NCBI GenBank assembly: GCA_958295665.1
Contig: OY282560.1
Location: 195,735,812-195,799,811 of the forward strand
Length of the DNA stretch: 64,000 bases
DNA from: Tipula vernalis
Taxonomy: Eukaryota > Arthropoda > Insecta > Diptera > Tipulidae
Reading direction: 5' to 3'
Below are positions 10,600 to 21,091 of this stretch, in pieces. Position 1 is the stretch's first letter. The number at the start of each line of letters is the position of its first letter. The translations under genes were made by a program, and so were the position numbers. Under the pieces are notes generated by a model that saw only the letters and a program-made list of their open reading frames with translations, was not told the origin of the DNA and searched no databases.

Positions 10600-11160
10600 A
10601 AATTACATGAATAGACCAGCATATCAAAATAACCAGCCACCATAAGTAGAACATCCCACCTACGGCGAATTCCAAAGGCAGCAAACAATTTATCATTTAG
10701 AGACACAGGAGGAAGAGGAATATAATCAATTAGTGAACGAAAATACAGATATTGAGACATTCGAAGACGAACCTGAAGAAATAAACTCAGAAGCAAATTT
10801 TATGGAGATTTTATGGCCTCTCTAGCATACCATACCTAGAGGTGCAAAACAGCAAAATCCAACAACCTCAAAATTTTTAAGCGACAGGGGAGTCAATAAG
10901 AACTTCATCAAACCTGAACTAGCTGAAGGAGCAATTCCCACTAACGTCCAGTTTAACATAAAATCAGCGAGAGGTGATATCAAGATCAGTAAAAAAATAT
11001 CCGGACCATTTTTCAAATGCATAGGAATCAACACATTAATACAATTTTTTGTACTACCTGTTTTAAAACATTCGACGGAATAATCGGAAACATCAATTGA
11101 TACTAATGTGCATATCCCTATCCAGTCAGCATGAGGCAAGAAGTGGAGAAGCAAATAGAT
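10600..11160 (+). pseudogene. Y gag end and protease remnant
   Basis: A Glu-rich gag tail (EEEEYNQLVNENTDIE, about 10710-10757) is followed by the protease active-site region FLSDRGVNKNFIKP (about 10876-10917). The catalytic triad DTG/DSG has become DRG, which would destroy the aspartic protease. The downstream protease part is frameshifted. Confidence 0.6.
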
Positions 11161-11189
11161 CAATTTCATTTTATCAGACACATATTCAA

Positions 11190-11570
11190 ATCCACGTTGG
11201 CAAATCTTGGAAAATCAAAGTTTTTTACGACCAACCTTATATCAGGTTTCACTAAATCAGGATGAAAGAAAAGGACATTCCAGAAACATCTTTTTCCACG
11301 ATGAAGGAAACAATGCTCCGGCTATATTCCAAAGAATGATATACGACGTATTGAAACAATTCATCGGAATCATCTGCTATGTTTATATTGATGACATCAT
11401 CATTTTCGGAGGAAAGAACCAACAAAAAAAATATTCTCGAAACTTGAAAAAGCTAACCTGCATATCAACCTTGACAAAACGGAATTCATGAAAACAGAAA
11501 TAAAATTCTAAGGATCCATCATAAAAAACCAAGGAATCAGGCCAGATTTAAAAAAAGTCGCGGCTAAATC
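11190..11570 (+). pseudogene. Y reverse transcriptase fragment
   Basis: The open piece 11207-11491 contains PAIFQRMIYDVLKQF and the catalytic box YVYIDDIIIFGG (about 11380-11415). The segment before it is frameshifted (KSKFFTTNLISGF, about 11215), and much of the fingers domain between protease and this point is deleted. After a further shift the text reads GSIIKNQGIRPDLKKV (about 11512-11559). Confidence 0.75.
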
Positions 11571-12120
11571 ATTCCTTGGCTCGCATCATATTATCGACGG
11601 TTTATTAGAGACTTTGCAAAAATCGCCAAGCCCTTAACTAACCTCACAAGAGCCGAAAACGCACAAATTAAGACAGCACAATCAAGAAAAAGGGAAAATC
11701 AGCTTAGCAGGAAAGGAACTCCAAGCATTCCATTAGATCAAAGAGGTATTAACATCTACTGCAATACTAATCTTTCCAGGCTTCGATAAACCTTTCATAC
11801 TTACTACCGATGCCTCTAATTATGCAAATGGTGCCCTGTTATCACAGGGTGACATTGAAAAAGTCAGACTAATCACATATGTATATATCCAGATCGTTAA
11901 ACAAAACTGAGGAGAACTACGCAGTTAACGAAAAAGAAATGCTAGCAATCATTCGGGCATGGGATAACCTATTAAGTTAGCTACTAAGGTACTAAGAACT
12001 TAAAAAGATGGAAGGCACGATCGGAAGATCACAACTATGAACTCATGTACAAACTTGGATGTACCAACAAAGTAGCTGATGCCTTATCGAGATTAGAACT
12101 AGAGGTTAACACCTTATCAT
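11570..12120 (+). pseudogene. Y RT connection and RNase H remnant
   Basis: PFILTTDASNYANGALLSQG (about 11791-11850) is the first RNase H motif with its catalytic Asp. Later pieces, NYAVNEKEMLAI (about 11915-11950) and ADALSRLELE (about 12076-12105), close the domain. Several stops and frame changes separate them. Confidence 0.72.
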
Positions 12121-12439
12121 AAACCTCCAAGATACAAAGCGCTGAAGAAGACAGCACAGCCTTAATTCAATACTGCGGAGCAGCTATAAACGTCTTAAAA
12201 AACCAAATTATAATCAGGACAGGTAAATATGTATATTGACTGTCATGAAGAACCACATCCTACTTATCATAGGCATTGCATCAGCTTACTGGAAATAAAT
12301 AAAGACACTCTAACAAAAATTCTAAGGGATAATCTCTCTTATAAGAAGTTTTCAAAGAACAGTTCCCGGGATTGAAATTACGTATAACACAAGGAGCGGT
12401 CCAAGACATCAGCAACGAGGAAAATAAATTCAAAATTAT

Positions 12440-13110
12440 AACAGAGGAGCACAATCGAGCACACAGAAATCACGTTGAAGAAGAGGAACAAATCCTAGAA
12501 CGGTACTATTTTCCACGAATAACCAGCCTAATAAAAAAATAAACAAAAACCTGCAGCATCTATAACACAAAAAAATATGACAGACACCGAAATCGAGTTG
12601 AGCTCCAGGAAACGCCAGTTCCAACATACCCAACAGAAATATCGACATAATCGAGATAAAAAAATTAAAAGTTCATCTCATGATACTGCATAAAATGATT
12701 AAAATACTGCACTAATTCACAATTCCCAGATTATTAGTAATGCATAATGAGGGGAGTTTCGTAAGTCTCATCGTAATGTGTCTGTTTGAAAACCTTGGAG
12801 ATAAAAATATACTTAACACCACCCCAGCAAAGTGAGGTAAATGGAGCCATCGAATTAATACATTCTACTAACATCGAGATAATAAGATGCCTTCAAAGAG
12901 AATACAAGGAATTAATCTTAAAGGAACTAGTTAATATCGCAGTAGATCGCTACAACAACTCCATACATTCGGTTATCCAACATAAACTTTGCAACATATT
13001 TTTTGGGAGAACGCAGAGAATCAATTACCAAAATCTTGTAGATTTCAAGGATCAAGTCAACAGGGATTTGGCAGAAAAAAATCAGGAAAACCCAAAAAAC
13101 TAACATCTCT
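12440..13110 (+). pseudogene. Y integrase remnant
   Basis: A degenerate zinc-binding start (EEHNRAHRNH, about 12446-12475) has lost Cys of the HHCC site. The catalytic core end survives in 12786-13103: TPPQQSEVNGAIELIHST (about 12816-12870) holds the final catalytic-Glu region, here E in SEVNGAIE, and VDRYNNSIHSV (about 12942-12974) follows. The core between is largely missing. Confidence 0.75.
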
Positions 13111-13299
13111 AGGGAAAACGCAAAGAGAAATAAACCAAGGAAATATAAACCTGGAGAAATAATATACACTACAATCAAACAAATACAAGGAAAAGAGAAA
13201 ACCTGTGGCCAAAGATAATCGAGTCACAATTACCACAACCTTGGGGAACAGGGTCCACAAGACTCAAATAAAAAGTTTAACGCAATAATTTCTTCTTTT

Positions 13300-13728
13300 C
13301 AGTTTTTGGATATTAGGCTTGACAGGCTCACTTACCATCTACAAATATACCACACCAATATAGTAACTCTCAAACAAGGCAATGGACGAATCAATGAAAT
13401 TTTCTAATTAATCCATGTCATCAATTTGACCGAGTATGAGGAAATAATCAACAGAATTAGAACTTCACTTAACAACATTGACCCAGAAAGCAGTCTTCGA
13501 TATCAACTGATTCGCCAAATGAAGCAAACCAAGCAGCTAATATCAGAACTCAAAGGTCAAAAATCGCGATCTCGCCGATCAATCAACTATGATCACCAGA
13601 CGAACTGGGATCAAACAATCAAAAGTCAAAATCAAATCATCCATAACAACAATCAACAATATAAAATCAACAATGTCTTAATAACCACAGCACAGCAGAT
13701 TCTCAATGAATACAACAATCATCCGTAA
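13300..13728 (+). pseudogene. Y env-like 5' fragment
   Basis: After a pyrimidine tract and AG (about 13290-13301), which could be the acceptor used for env mRNA in gypsy elements, a frame with an in-frame stop near 13408 leads into 13426-13728. A KSRSRRS motif at about 13561-13581 looks like a furin-type cleavage site. No fusion or membrane region follows. The gene is a broken fragment. Confidence 0.55.
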
Positions 13729-13777
13729 TCCGTAAATTTTAAAATCATGTCAAGAAGAGATTGTCCAGCTATGTCTG

Positions 13778-14010
13778 TTATTGCGAGAGTTCATACTTCA
13801 AATAGGAGTGCAACGGGTGATCTATTGTCATTTCTTTATCCAGTATGGATTGCATTCTGTCTATACAATTTTGGTGTTTGTCTAGTTCGATTATATGGAT
13901 TAATTTGAAGTTTCCGTCCTGTATTTTTGCTTGATCTGTACTAATTGATATGACTTGAGAGTTTTGGGAAATCAAGAATTTGAATATTTGCAAGTATGTT
14001 GCTTAAAGCG
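13778..14010 (-). pseudogene. X env-like 5' fragment
   Basis: An open frame of 71 residues on the minus strand, placed just after the integrase of X. It resembles the first part of env of the same gypsy group (NFKLIHIIELDKHQNCIDRM). It stops after about 70 residues, next to the env fragment of Y in opposite orientation. Cleavage and membrane regions are absent. Confidence 0.5.
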
Positions 14011-14029
14011 TAACTATAATAAAAATAAG

Positions 14030-15480
14030 TTTTTTTGTTAGGATTTAATATTGCTTTTGTGAATTACTCTTTCGGACTCTGTCAGATCTGTAGTATTTCT
14101 GTCTTCCCTTACTATTTCTGGTTTGAACCGTTTTGTTAATTTTGATCTTAGTCTTTTGTTATGCTTTACATAGATTACTTGACCAGCTTGATAGGTTTTG
14201 ATCGAGGTACGGTTTTTGTTATGGTATTTCAGATCTGTTTCCTGCTTTTGTTTTATCTTTATTATAGTATCTTGTCCGATTTATTCTAATTGTTCGGGGT
14301 CAATGTTAGATATTCTGCCAAAATATATTTCCACTGGTCGTTTGCCAGTTATCGAGTTGTCGATTCACTTCACTTTTGTACGAGGGCGTTTTGAAGACTT
14401 TTATGCTTAACCAATCTTCCATCATTGACATTATAGAATTTGAGTTAAATAATTTTTCGTTGTCAATTACTACAACTTCGGGTACACTAAAGAAAAAGAC
14501 GTACGTGAAATTTGTCCTAAGTTGCCTTAAGTTGTCCTAAGTATGTCTTAAGTTTTTTAAAAATGTTGGTGTAAAAGTTTCGGTACTACGAATTTATTTA
14601 ATTCATATTGAAATAATAAAAATTATGCTTAAGATTATTTACTCTTACAAAACCAATTTAGATTTTTTCTATGGCGCGATATATTCTGATGGTGAATGTA
14701 TAAAATCAGATCATTTTCTAAAAACTGAGGAATCGACAGAAAACCCGTGTTAGATCGTGCTTGTTTGCGAATTTTCTAGTCGAAATCCTAGGAAGTGGCC
14801 ACCAAAATGCCCCTATATTCTAAGTTGTCATAAGGTCTTTTCTATACAAAAAATACTTCACTTTTGAAAAAAGTAAGGGATTAGGGTATTTAAGACAACG
14901 GATTTTCGGAAAATCATTTATACATATATTCGAATCTTTTACACCAACACATTTAAAAAAACTTAGGACATACTTAGGACAACTTAGGACAACTTAAGGC
15001 AACTTAGGACAAATTTCACGTATATAGAAAAAGAGGATATTTCTAAGTTGCTGCTTGATGTCTTCTGTTGCTCTTGACTTTAACAGTCTGCCGAAGAAGA
15101 ATTTGCTGAATTTGTCAATTACCGTTAAAACCAATTTATTTCTGTTGAATAAATATCCACACGGAGCGCATGCCCAGGAAAATTAGGGATAGGTGTAGGG
15201 ATGAGAATAGGTTTATTTGAATGACGATCATACTTAGTCTATTGCCATGTAACACAATGCTTGACCAGTAACTTGATTTTCCTGGTCATCTTTGGAAAGT
15301 GATAATTTTCAATTATTTGATCTCGATTTTCATGAGCATTACGATGTACGGACAATATTTTTTCCTCTTGTTGATTCTCATCCAAAAGATATCCTGTACC
15401 ATCTTTTGGGTAAATCACTTATGTACACTTCTATAGGTTCCGTTATCTTCAATCCGTTAATCATGAGTGGATTGAGGTAA
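14030..15480 (-). pseudogene. X integrase, split by a MITE
   Basis: On the minus strand the C-terminal part (about 14350-14060) has YQAGQVIYVKHNKRLRSKL followed by TESERVIHKSNI, typical of this gypsy group. The core part VVVIDNEKLFNSNSIMSMM lies at about 14480-14420, with KVFKTP after it. The 517-bp MITE at 14504-15020 interrupts the core. Stops are present elsewhere. The N-terminal zinc region toward 15500 is not clearly visible. Confidence 0.7.
14504..15020. mobile_element. MITE with TA target duplication
   Basis: A 517-bp non-autonomous DNA element in the X integrase. Inverted ends start CGTGAAATTTGTCCTAAGTT and extend about 80 bp to TTACACCAACA. Flanking TA (14502-14503 and 15021-15022) points to the Tc1/mariner superfamily. 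The ends contain several ACTTAGGACA words in tandem, possible transposase-binding repeats. No coding capacity. Confidence 0.88.
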
Positions 15481-15498
15481 CGCTTAAAAAAATGTTTA

Positions 15499-16033
15499 AT
15501 TGCTGCGTTCCATTTGACGTGACAAAGTACAAATAAGTACTTGGGGGTAGATGGTAAATGGATCGCAGAAAATTAGTTGCGAAAATAAAATTTAATTTAA
15601 AAAAATTGACGTGCAACATTGAAGGTGCCTTCACAGAGCGAGATTATAATCTGAGATTATTTTTCTTGTTGTTGTTTTTTCTTGTTATGTTGGTATGAAT
15701 TGGATTATTTGCTCATAAGATAAAAAAAATTTAACTTGAGTTGGCCAAAAACAGCGTTTACATTTGAAAATTAAGCAATTTAATTGGTAGAAAAGTGGGA
15801 TAAGAAATCTCAGATTATAATCTCGCTCTGTGAAGGCACCTTGAAAGTTTGAAAACTAATTATTAATTTGAAAACTGATGAGCCATTTCTTACCGATTAG
15901 TTGTACTAAATATTCTGTTAACGAAGTAGCCATAATTTTAAAAAGCAAACTTCTCATAAAATTTAGCAAGAGTAGCTGCGTGCAGTCAGAAGTACTTGTG
16001 TATACCTTGCCACGATAAATGGAATGCAGCAAT
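15499..16033. mobile_element. Outer MITE of a nested pair
   Basis: Inverted ends of about 50 bp: left ATTGCTGCGTTCCATTT then GTACAAATAAGTACTT, right the reverse complement of CAATTGCTGCATTCCATTT and ACACAAGTACTT. No target duplication was clear. Its own sequence, without the 217-bp MITE inserted inside it and that element's 5-bp duplication, is about 313 bp. It interrupts the X pol region upstream of the integrase core. Confidence 0.75.
15624..15840. mobile_element. Inner MITE inserted in another MITE
   Basis: A 217-bp element with near-perfect inverted ends GGTGCCTTCACAGAGCGAGA continuing for about 35 bp, flanked by a TTGAA duplication (15619-15623 and 15841-15845). It lies wholly inside the MITE at 15499-16033. 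No coding capacity; the superfamily is not assigned. Confidence 0.9.
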
Positions 16034-16099
16034 TGTCAGAATTTGAAAATCTTGGTTGTGTTATAATGTGGCTAGAATATTTAGAAAAAGGATTTATTA

Positions 16100-16470
16100 T
16101 TTGGTATGTTGTGTTACTGACATTACGTTTACTCCAGAATTGGTTGGTGATTCGTTTTCGCCGGTTGATATTTTAGCTCGTAATTATACTCTTCTAAGAT
16201 AGTTTTACAACGTTTCATCTTGGAATTGTTATTTTTATTGCTTAGGGCATATGCCAAAGGTTGATGATCTGTGAATATGTTCATACTCTCTTTGATCCGT
16301 ATAGGAAATTTCACAAAGACGTTAATGCTTAAATTATGGCGAGCATTTCCTTCTGATTTAGTCGCATAATTTTCTTCTGTTTTATCTACGGTTCTTGAGA
16401 GAAATGTGATTGGCCTTCCGTCCTGGGATAAAACTGCAGCTACTGCAAAGTTGAAAGCGTCTGTAGTTAG
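16100..16470 (-). pseudogene. X RNase H remnant
   Basis: The minus-strand open frame 16129-16314 contains NIFTDHQPLAYALS (about 16285-16244), the RNase H segment with a catalytic Asp, then EEYNYELKYQPAKTNHQ. The stretch 16330-16470 encodes the preceding part in other frames. Frameshifted. Confidence 0.75.
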
Positions 16471-17400
16471 TTAAAAATCCTTTTGGAAATCTGGGAATGA
16501 TAAAAAAACTTCGTTGGAGACGAGTGAGGTTTTTATTTCGTTGAAAGCAGTTTCTTCTTCGGTGTTAAGATTTACCTTTTTAATTCTTGAAAGGGTGTTA
16601 GACACATGTCCGTCTTCTCCTCTTAAGAGTGAAGTCAATGATTTCGCAAGTTTGAATTGAAACGACGATAGAATCCGGCTAATCCCAAAAAGGATCTGAG
16701 TCAATGGACCACCTTCACAGTTTTGAGTATAGACAATTCTGTGTAGCTTTTAATTCTACCTCAACCTGTAGAAATTCACATTTGTCGAGTTGAATCTTCG
16801 AGACAATCATCATATTCTTGAAGTGTTCTTCTTCTGTTTTGCCAAGTATGATTATATCGTCGATATAAACGTATAGTAACGCTTCTCAATGTGGTCACAA
16901 AGAATATCATCAAGGGTGCGTTGAAATATAGAGGGAGCATTTTTAAGACCAAATGCGGGAGGCGACTAAACTCGTATTTCCCATAATTAACCGAAAAAGA
17001 TGTTTTTTCAATGTCTGATTCTTTTAAAGGAATCTGGTGGAAACCGCTTTTTAGATCTATTATGGTGAAAAATCTGTTTTCACCTAGGTTTGCCAGAATA
17101 TCAATGATCAATACCTGTCTGAGATAGTGACCGATGCGTCTTATTTTTTGGGTACTATCCATACCGGCGAGTTATATGGAGATTTAGATGGTCTGATTAT
17201 CCCATCTCCAACAGTTGTTTTATTTGTTTCTCCACATCGCCTTTCAAGCATATGGGATATGGTCTTCTGTTGTGAAGGTCAATTTCTTTTCGGGGTCGGA
17301 AAAAGGTGTGGACATGCTGTTATTATTCGATCTAGTCTTTGTTTTTATTTCGCATTTAGGTGTGAGGTTCTAATATTTATATTATTCATGTAATCAGCAA
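16471..17400 (-). pseudogene. X reverse transcriptase, frameshifted
   Basis: The minus-strand open frame 16776-17162 carries FFTIIDLKSGFHQIPLKESD (RT box with the first catalytic Asp) and FSVNYGKYEFSRLP. A one-base shift then moves the catalytic VYIDDIIILG box (about 16880-16850) to another frame. The connection follows in 16471-16704 (RGEDGHV, LNTEEETAFNEIKTSL). The N-terminal fingers (17170-17400) show GDGIIRPSKSPYNS in a shifted frame. Confidence 0.8.
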
Positions 17401-17660
17401 GGTGTTGTTTGATAAGTACTTTCCTGTCTAGGTTAACGATCATAAATTCCTTATCGGTGTATATTGTGGCACCGCGGTGTTTCAAACTATCGTTTCCTCT
17501 CTGGACCGAAAATATCTATTAATGCATGGTGCGTATAATCTTAACGCTGCCAGCAACTAAATTTGCCATGAAAGATTTCTCGTTAGGAATGGGATTACGA
17601 ATATATTGTTTTGGGATATAATTTTTATTAGAGCCGGTATCAGTTAAGAACTTAAAAAAT
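17400..17660 (-). pseudogene. X protease remnant
   Basis: Read on the minus strand, FLTDTGSNKNYIPKQY (about 17655-17608) holds the intact DTG active-site triad of a retroviral-type aspartic protease. The following part (PNEKSFMANLVAGS) continues in frame for about 25 residues. Confidence 0.7.
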
Positions 17661-18321
17661 TTTTCACTCTTCGCTATATGCTCTATATAGGGAAGCGAAG
17701 AGTGTATTAATCTTAAAAATGGATGTCGTGTATTTGTTCTTCTACGTCTTGTTCTGTAGGATTATACAAGAGTTTGATCATATTTGGGATCCTTTAATTC
17801 GATTTGTTCATAATGGTTCTGCATGGTACAGTCTTTGCATTTTAACCGGTTGGTGTAACTGATTTGAATAAGGCCGTTTGTTTTCGAATTGGTTCATTTG
17901 TGGTCTATTTTGGTAATTGATCTATCGAGAGTGTATAGATTGGTACACTTCCATTGGTTGTGGTAGCTTAGAAAAATAGTTCATATTGGGTATTCTAGGT
18001 GGTTGTTGATTAAGATACTGTGGAATTTGTCTAGAAGTTGAGGAATGATGATAATTATTTTGAAATGACTTAGGAAATTTTGTAGAAGTTTCGAGGTTGG
18101 TTAGGAAAATCTTGTTGTTGTATTGGTATGTTTCGCCTAACAGGAAGTGGAGGGACTTGAGAAAATTGAGTTCTTTGAATATTTATATTTCCATGGCTGT
18201 GTTGAACACGATATTCAACTTCTTCTGGTAAATCCATTGGTCCCCTCAATACTCAATAATTTGGGTAAATCTCCTTTGAGACCTCTCACAAAGGTGTCGT
18301 GTGCCTTATCTCTGAATGATT
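17660..18321 (-). pseudogene. X gag, 3' part
   Basis: Continues the gag frame after the CsRn1-like insertion: FRDKAHDTFVRGLKGDLPKL lies at about 18312-18253 on the minus strand and is typical of the capsid C-terminal part in gypsy gag. A Gln/Pro-rich stretch follows, then a Cys-containing segment (CKDCTMQNHY, about 17840-17811) that may be a remnant zinc knuckle. Confidence 0.65.
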
Positions 18322-18325
18322 GAGT

Positions 18326-18858
18326 TGTAGCGACTCACAATAATAATTGCATTAATTGTTCACCACTACAATTAATTAATTATACGCACCAGACTAAAAT
18401 GGGAATAATTCAAATCATTTGACTAATCAACACCCAACTCAACTATGCGCCGCATTGCCTCACCGCACAAGTAAACACAGTCATTTTGCCCATACGACAA
18501 CATCGGCGCAGAGCGCCAACTTAATAAAAACCAAAACAGAAAAACAAAACAAAATTTCTTACGCGTCTACCTCCATTGTGACATTCGCATTTTTGAAACA
18601 GTTCTTGGAAGATAGAAAAAATTAATTAATCATAATTTGTATAATGATAATAAAACATAAAAAAAAATTATTTAATCATAAATTTGTGTAATTATAATAA
18701 AATATAACCCCATGTGTTACACCAAAAAAAACCCTAGTGTAAATTTATTTATTTATAAATTTTTATGCGATTGCATACGGAAAACACAAATTAAATATAG
18801 TGTTAAATCATTTTCCACTACCGAACGGCCTTAAGTCAGAATACATTAAAACACTATA
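18326..18858 (+). repeat. 5' LTR of the CsRn1-like element
   Basis: 533 bp. It differs from the 3' LTR by a gap of about 26 bp (the 3' copy has an extra CTCTCGTAAAATCAACAACG-type segment near 24462), a rearranged short stretch near 18750 and scattered substitutions. Since LTRs are identical at insertion, these changes date the insertion as not very recent. Confidence 0.92.
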
Positions 18859-20219
18859 ACTGGTGACCTTCAACGTCCGTTTTTACGGCATACAAGTAAA
18901 TATAGAAACGCATAAACATTAATCGGAGTAGAAAAACAGCGAAACACATCCATCGAAATATACGTACGAAAAATCGTAATAAATAAGGAATAATCTCGGA
19001 ACGACATTTCATTTGGCATATTTTTGTATCATTTAAAACCAAAAAGGGTAACCTGCAAAAAAAAACGCGGAATTTTATACAACACATTAAAATTGATCGC
19101 TTGGTACAACGTACCAAGCACAGGTATGTACAAAATTGCACGGAACAAAATATTTTCAGTGATAAGTGAATAATTTTTAGTATTTCTTCCTATGTTTCAC
19201 GTAAATGCGACCTGATCGTACGAGATATCAAGGTCATAACGTGCATACCACACCATCAAGTACAAACAACACAAAAGGCAACGGGAGCCCAACAAATACA
19301 AACATAAAGACGTTAACCATTTTAACGGGAAATTATTTTATTGCGATACAAGCAAACCAAAGGCAACGGGAGCCTACAAAATATTCAACGAGGGAAAAGA
19401 ACAACAACAAGGAGCAACAACTATAGCGGAGAACAACGCAACAGGAAAATCAGCTGAGTCAAAATATTTTTTTTCTATATTTTTCAAAATATTTTTTTTT
19501 TTTATTCATAAATTAAATATTTTTCGTTAATTTCCACAAATTTAATTAACAACAATTTGCTAAATTTGTTAACTTTTACTATTTATATTTAACGAAAATA
19601 TTTTTGTTACTAAATTCCACTATCACTATTGGTTATATTAATTATTGAGTCATATTTGTTTTCTCTTCCTGTAAAATTAATTTTTTTTTCTCTTCACCAA
19701 ACTGTCGGTAGCATTAAAAACACCTCACACATTAATTACACAAAATCCAAATTTCAATTTACCCGGTAATAATGCTAGTATTGCTTCTAGTTTTGTTTGT
19801 TTTTCTATTGCGAATACCTCACATTGAATTATAGATTAGAATTAGTATTAACGGTGTGGCGTACCCACAAAAAAATTTTTTTTTAGTTTGAAAATATTTT
19901 CATTCTACAAAATCGCAACATATATTCGCGCGCGGTAACAATTTATTATATATATACATAAAATTTCAACGAGCCCCCCCAATTGAGGAGTCGGAATCTG
20001 GGCCGCCCAATTCGGGGGTATCTCGTCTCGTTCACACAAGTCGGAAGAAGATAGTATACAAGGTAACCATTCCTCACCCTTGAATTTAAATAAAATTTCA
20101 AATACTATCCTCTCCGCCGAGAAAGTCGAATAACCGGCAACATCAGCTCAAACTGAGGTTGCTGCGGACCGACCCTCGCACTCTATTTACCACATTGGCC
20201 ATACATTTTAATCAACTAA
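18859..20219 (+). other. Untranslated leader of the CsRn1-like element
   Basis: Between the LTR and the gag start. It holds two copies of GGCAACGGGAGCC (about 19277-19289 and 19364-19376) and, near 19970-20030, a GC-rich segment with a run of seven C. No conserved ORF; the frames at 18854-19141 and 19205-19426 show no domain. Confidence 0.6.
18861..18878 (+). promoter_or_regulatory. Primer-binding site, tRNA-Trp type
   Basis: TGGTGACCTTCAACGTCC lies 2 bases after the LTR. TGGTGACC is complementary to the 3' end of animal tRNA-Trp with CCA; later bases match less well. Use of tRNA-Trp is known for the CsRn1 lineage. Confidence 0.65.
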
Positions 20220-21089
20220 ATGCCACCCAAGATAGACCCAGCTACCGGGCTACCAGCTGAAGAACAAGAGAACATGAATGTCGACCCGCAAGAGCAAGCC
20301 GCAGTTATGCGATTGAAATTACAGCCGTTTTGGGCAGAAAACCCACAAACATGGTTCAATTCAATCGAATTCATGTTTACAATGCAAGGCATAACGGGCG
20401 ACAGAACCAAAGCTACTCATGTTCTGGCAGCATTGTCACCAGTGGCACTAGAAACAATAAACGATCTACTGGCAAACCCACCAGAAAAGGATTTCTACAA
20501 CACAATAAAAAGCACACTTTTAAACAGGCTAGCAGTTAGGCGACAGGCGTCCATCGCACATGCTGCGACAAATTAAGACACTAGCCAACAACAAATTCCC
20601 GGAAGACACCATAAGATCATTATGGGTCAGAAACTTACCGGAAGTTATAAAATCCCAATGGTGGCACAACCCCCAAACGTACCTTTATACGAAATTGCGC
20701 AAATGGCCGACTGCATGTATGAGGCGATGACACCTAATGTGTCTGCGTTTATTGCCCCATCGACCTCTACACAAAGGCCGATACAAACCGATATCCGTTA
20801 TCGACCCCCACTAAACCAAGCAAACAACACGGTCGAAGCTCGCTTATCGCGACTCGAACAGTCTGTGAACCGCGTATTAAACAATCAACGCGGTAGATCA
20901 AGGGGTCGATCTAATTCACGGTCTAGCAGCCGTGATCACATTACTAGCGCTGGTCGGCAGTACGACAAATGCTGGTATCATTTCAGATTCGGCAAACGTG
21001 CCAAGAAATGTATACCACCTTGCAATTACAACAAGGCACAGCAAGCGCAACAAATTGACAATTCAAAAAACTTGCAACAATCCGGGTAG
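20220..21089 (+). pseudogene. CsRn1-like gag, frameshifted
   Basis: Starts with ATG at 20220 (MPPKIDPATGLPAEEQENMN). LKLQPFWAENPQTWFNSIEF and GITGDRTKATHVLAALSP are the capsid start typical of this gag family. The frame breaks near 20540, where a conserved segment after LLNRLA appears to be deleted, continues in another frame (HMLRQIKTLANNKFPEDTIR), and shifts again near 20680 back to the frame of 20622-21089. The latter has an Arg/Ser-rich stretch and the zinc finger CWYHFRFGKRAKKCIPPC (about 20970-21023), the CHCC form known from CsRn1 elements rather than CCHC. Confidence 0.85.
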
Positions 21090-21091
21090 AG

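Larger units (their letters stand above)
10020..13735 (+). mobile_element. Gypsy element Y (297/17.6-like), plus strand, degenerate
   Basis: In order on the plus strand: the end of gag, protease, a shortened RT, RNase H, integrase and the start of env. All domains resemble the 297/17.6 group and are broken by stops and frameshifts. No LTRs, primer site or target duplication were recognised, so the element is truncated at both sides. Its right end meets the env start of element X head to head near 13735-13778. Confidence 0.75.
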
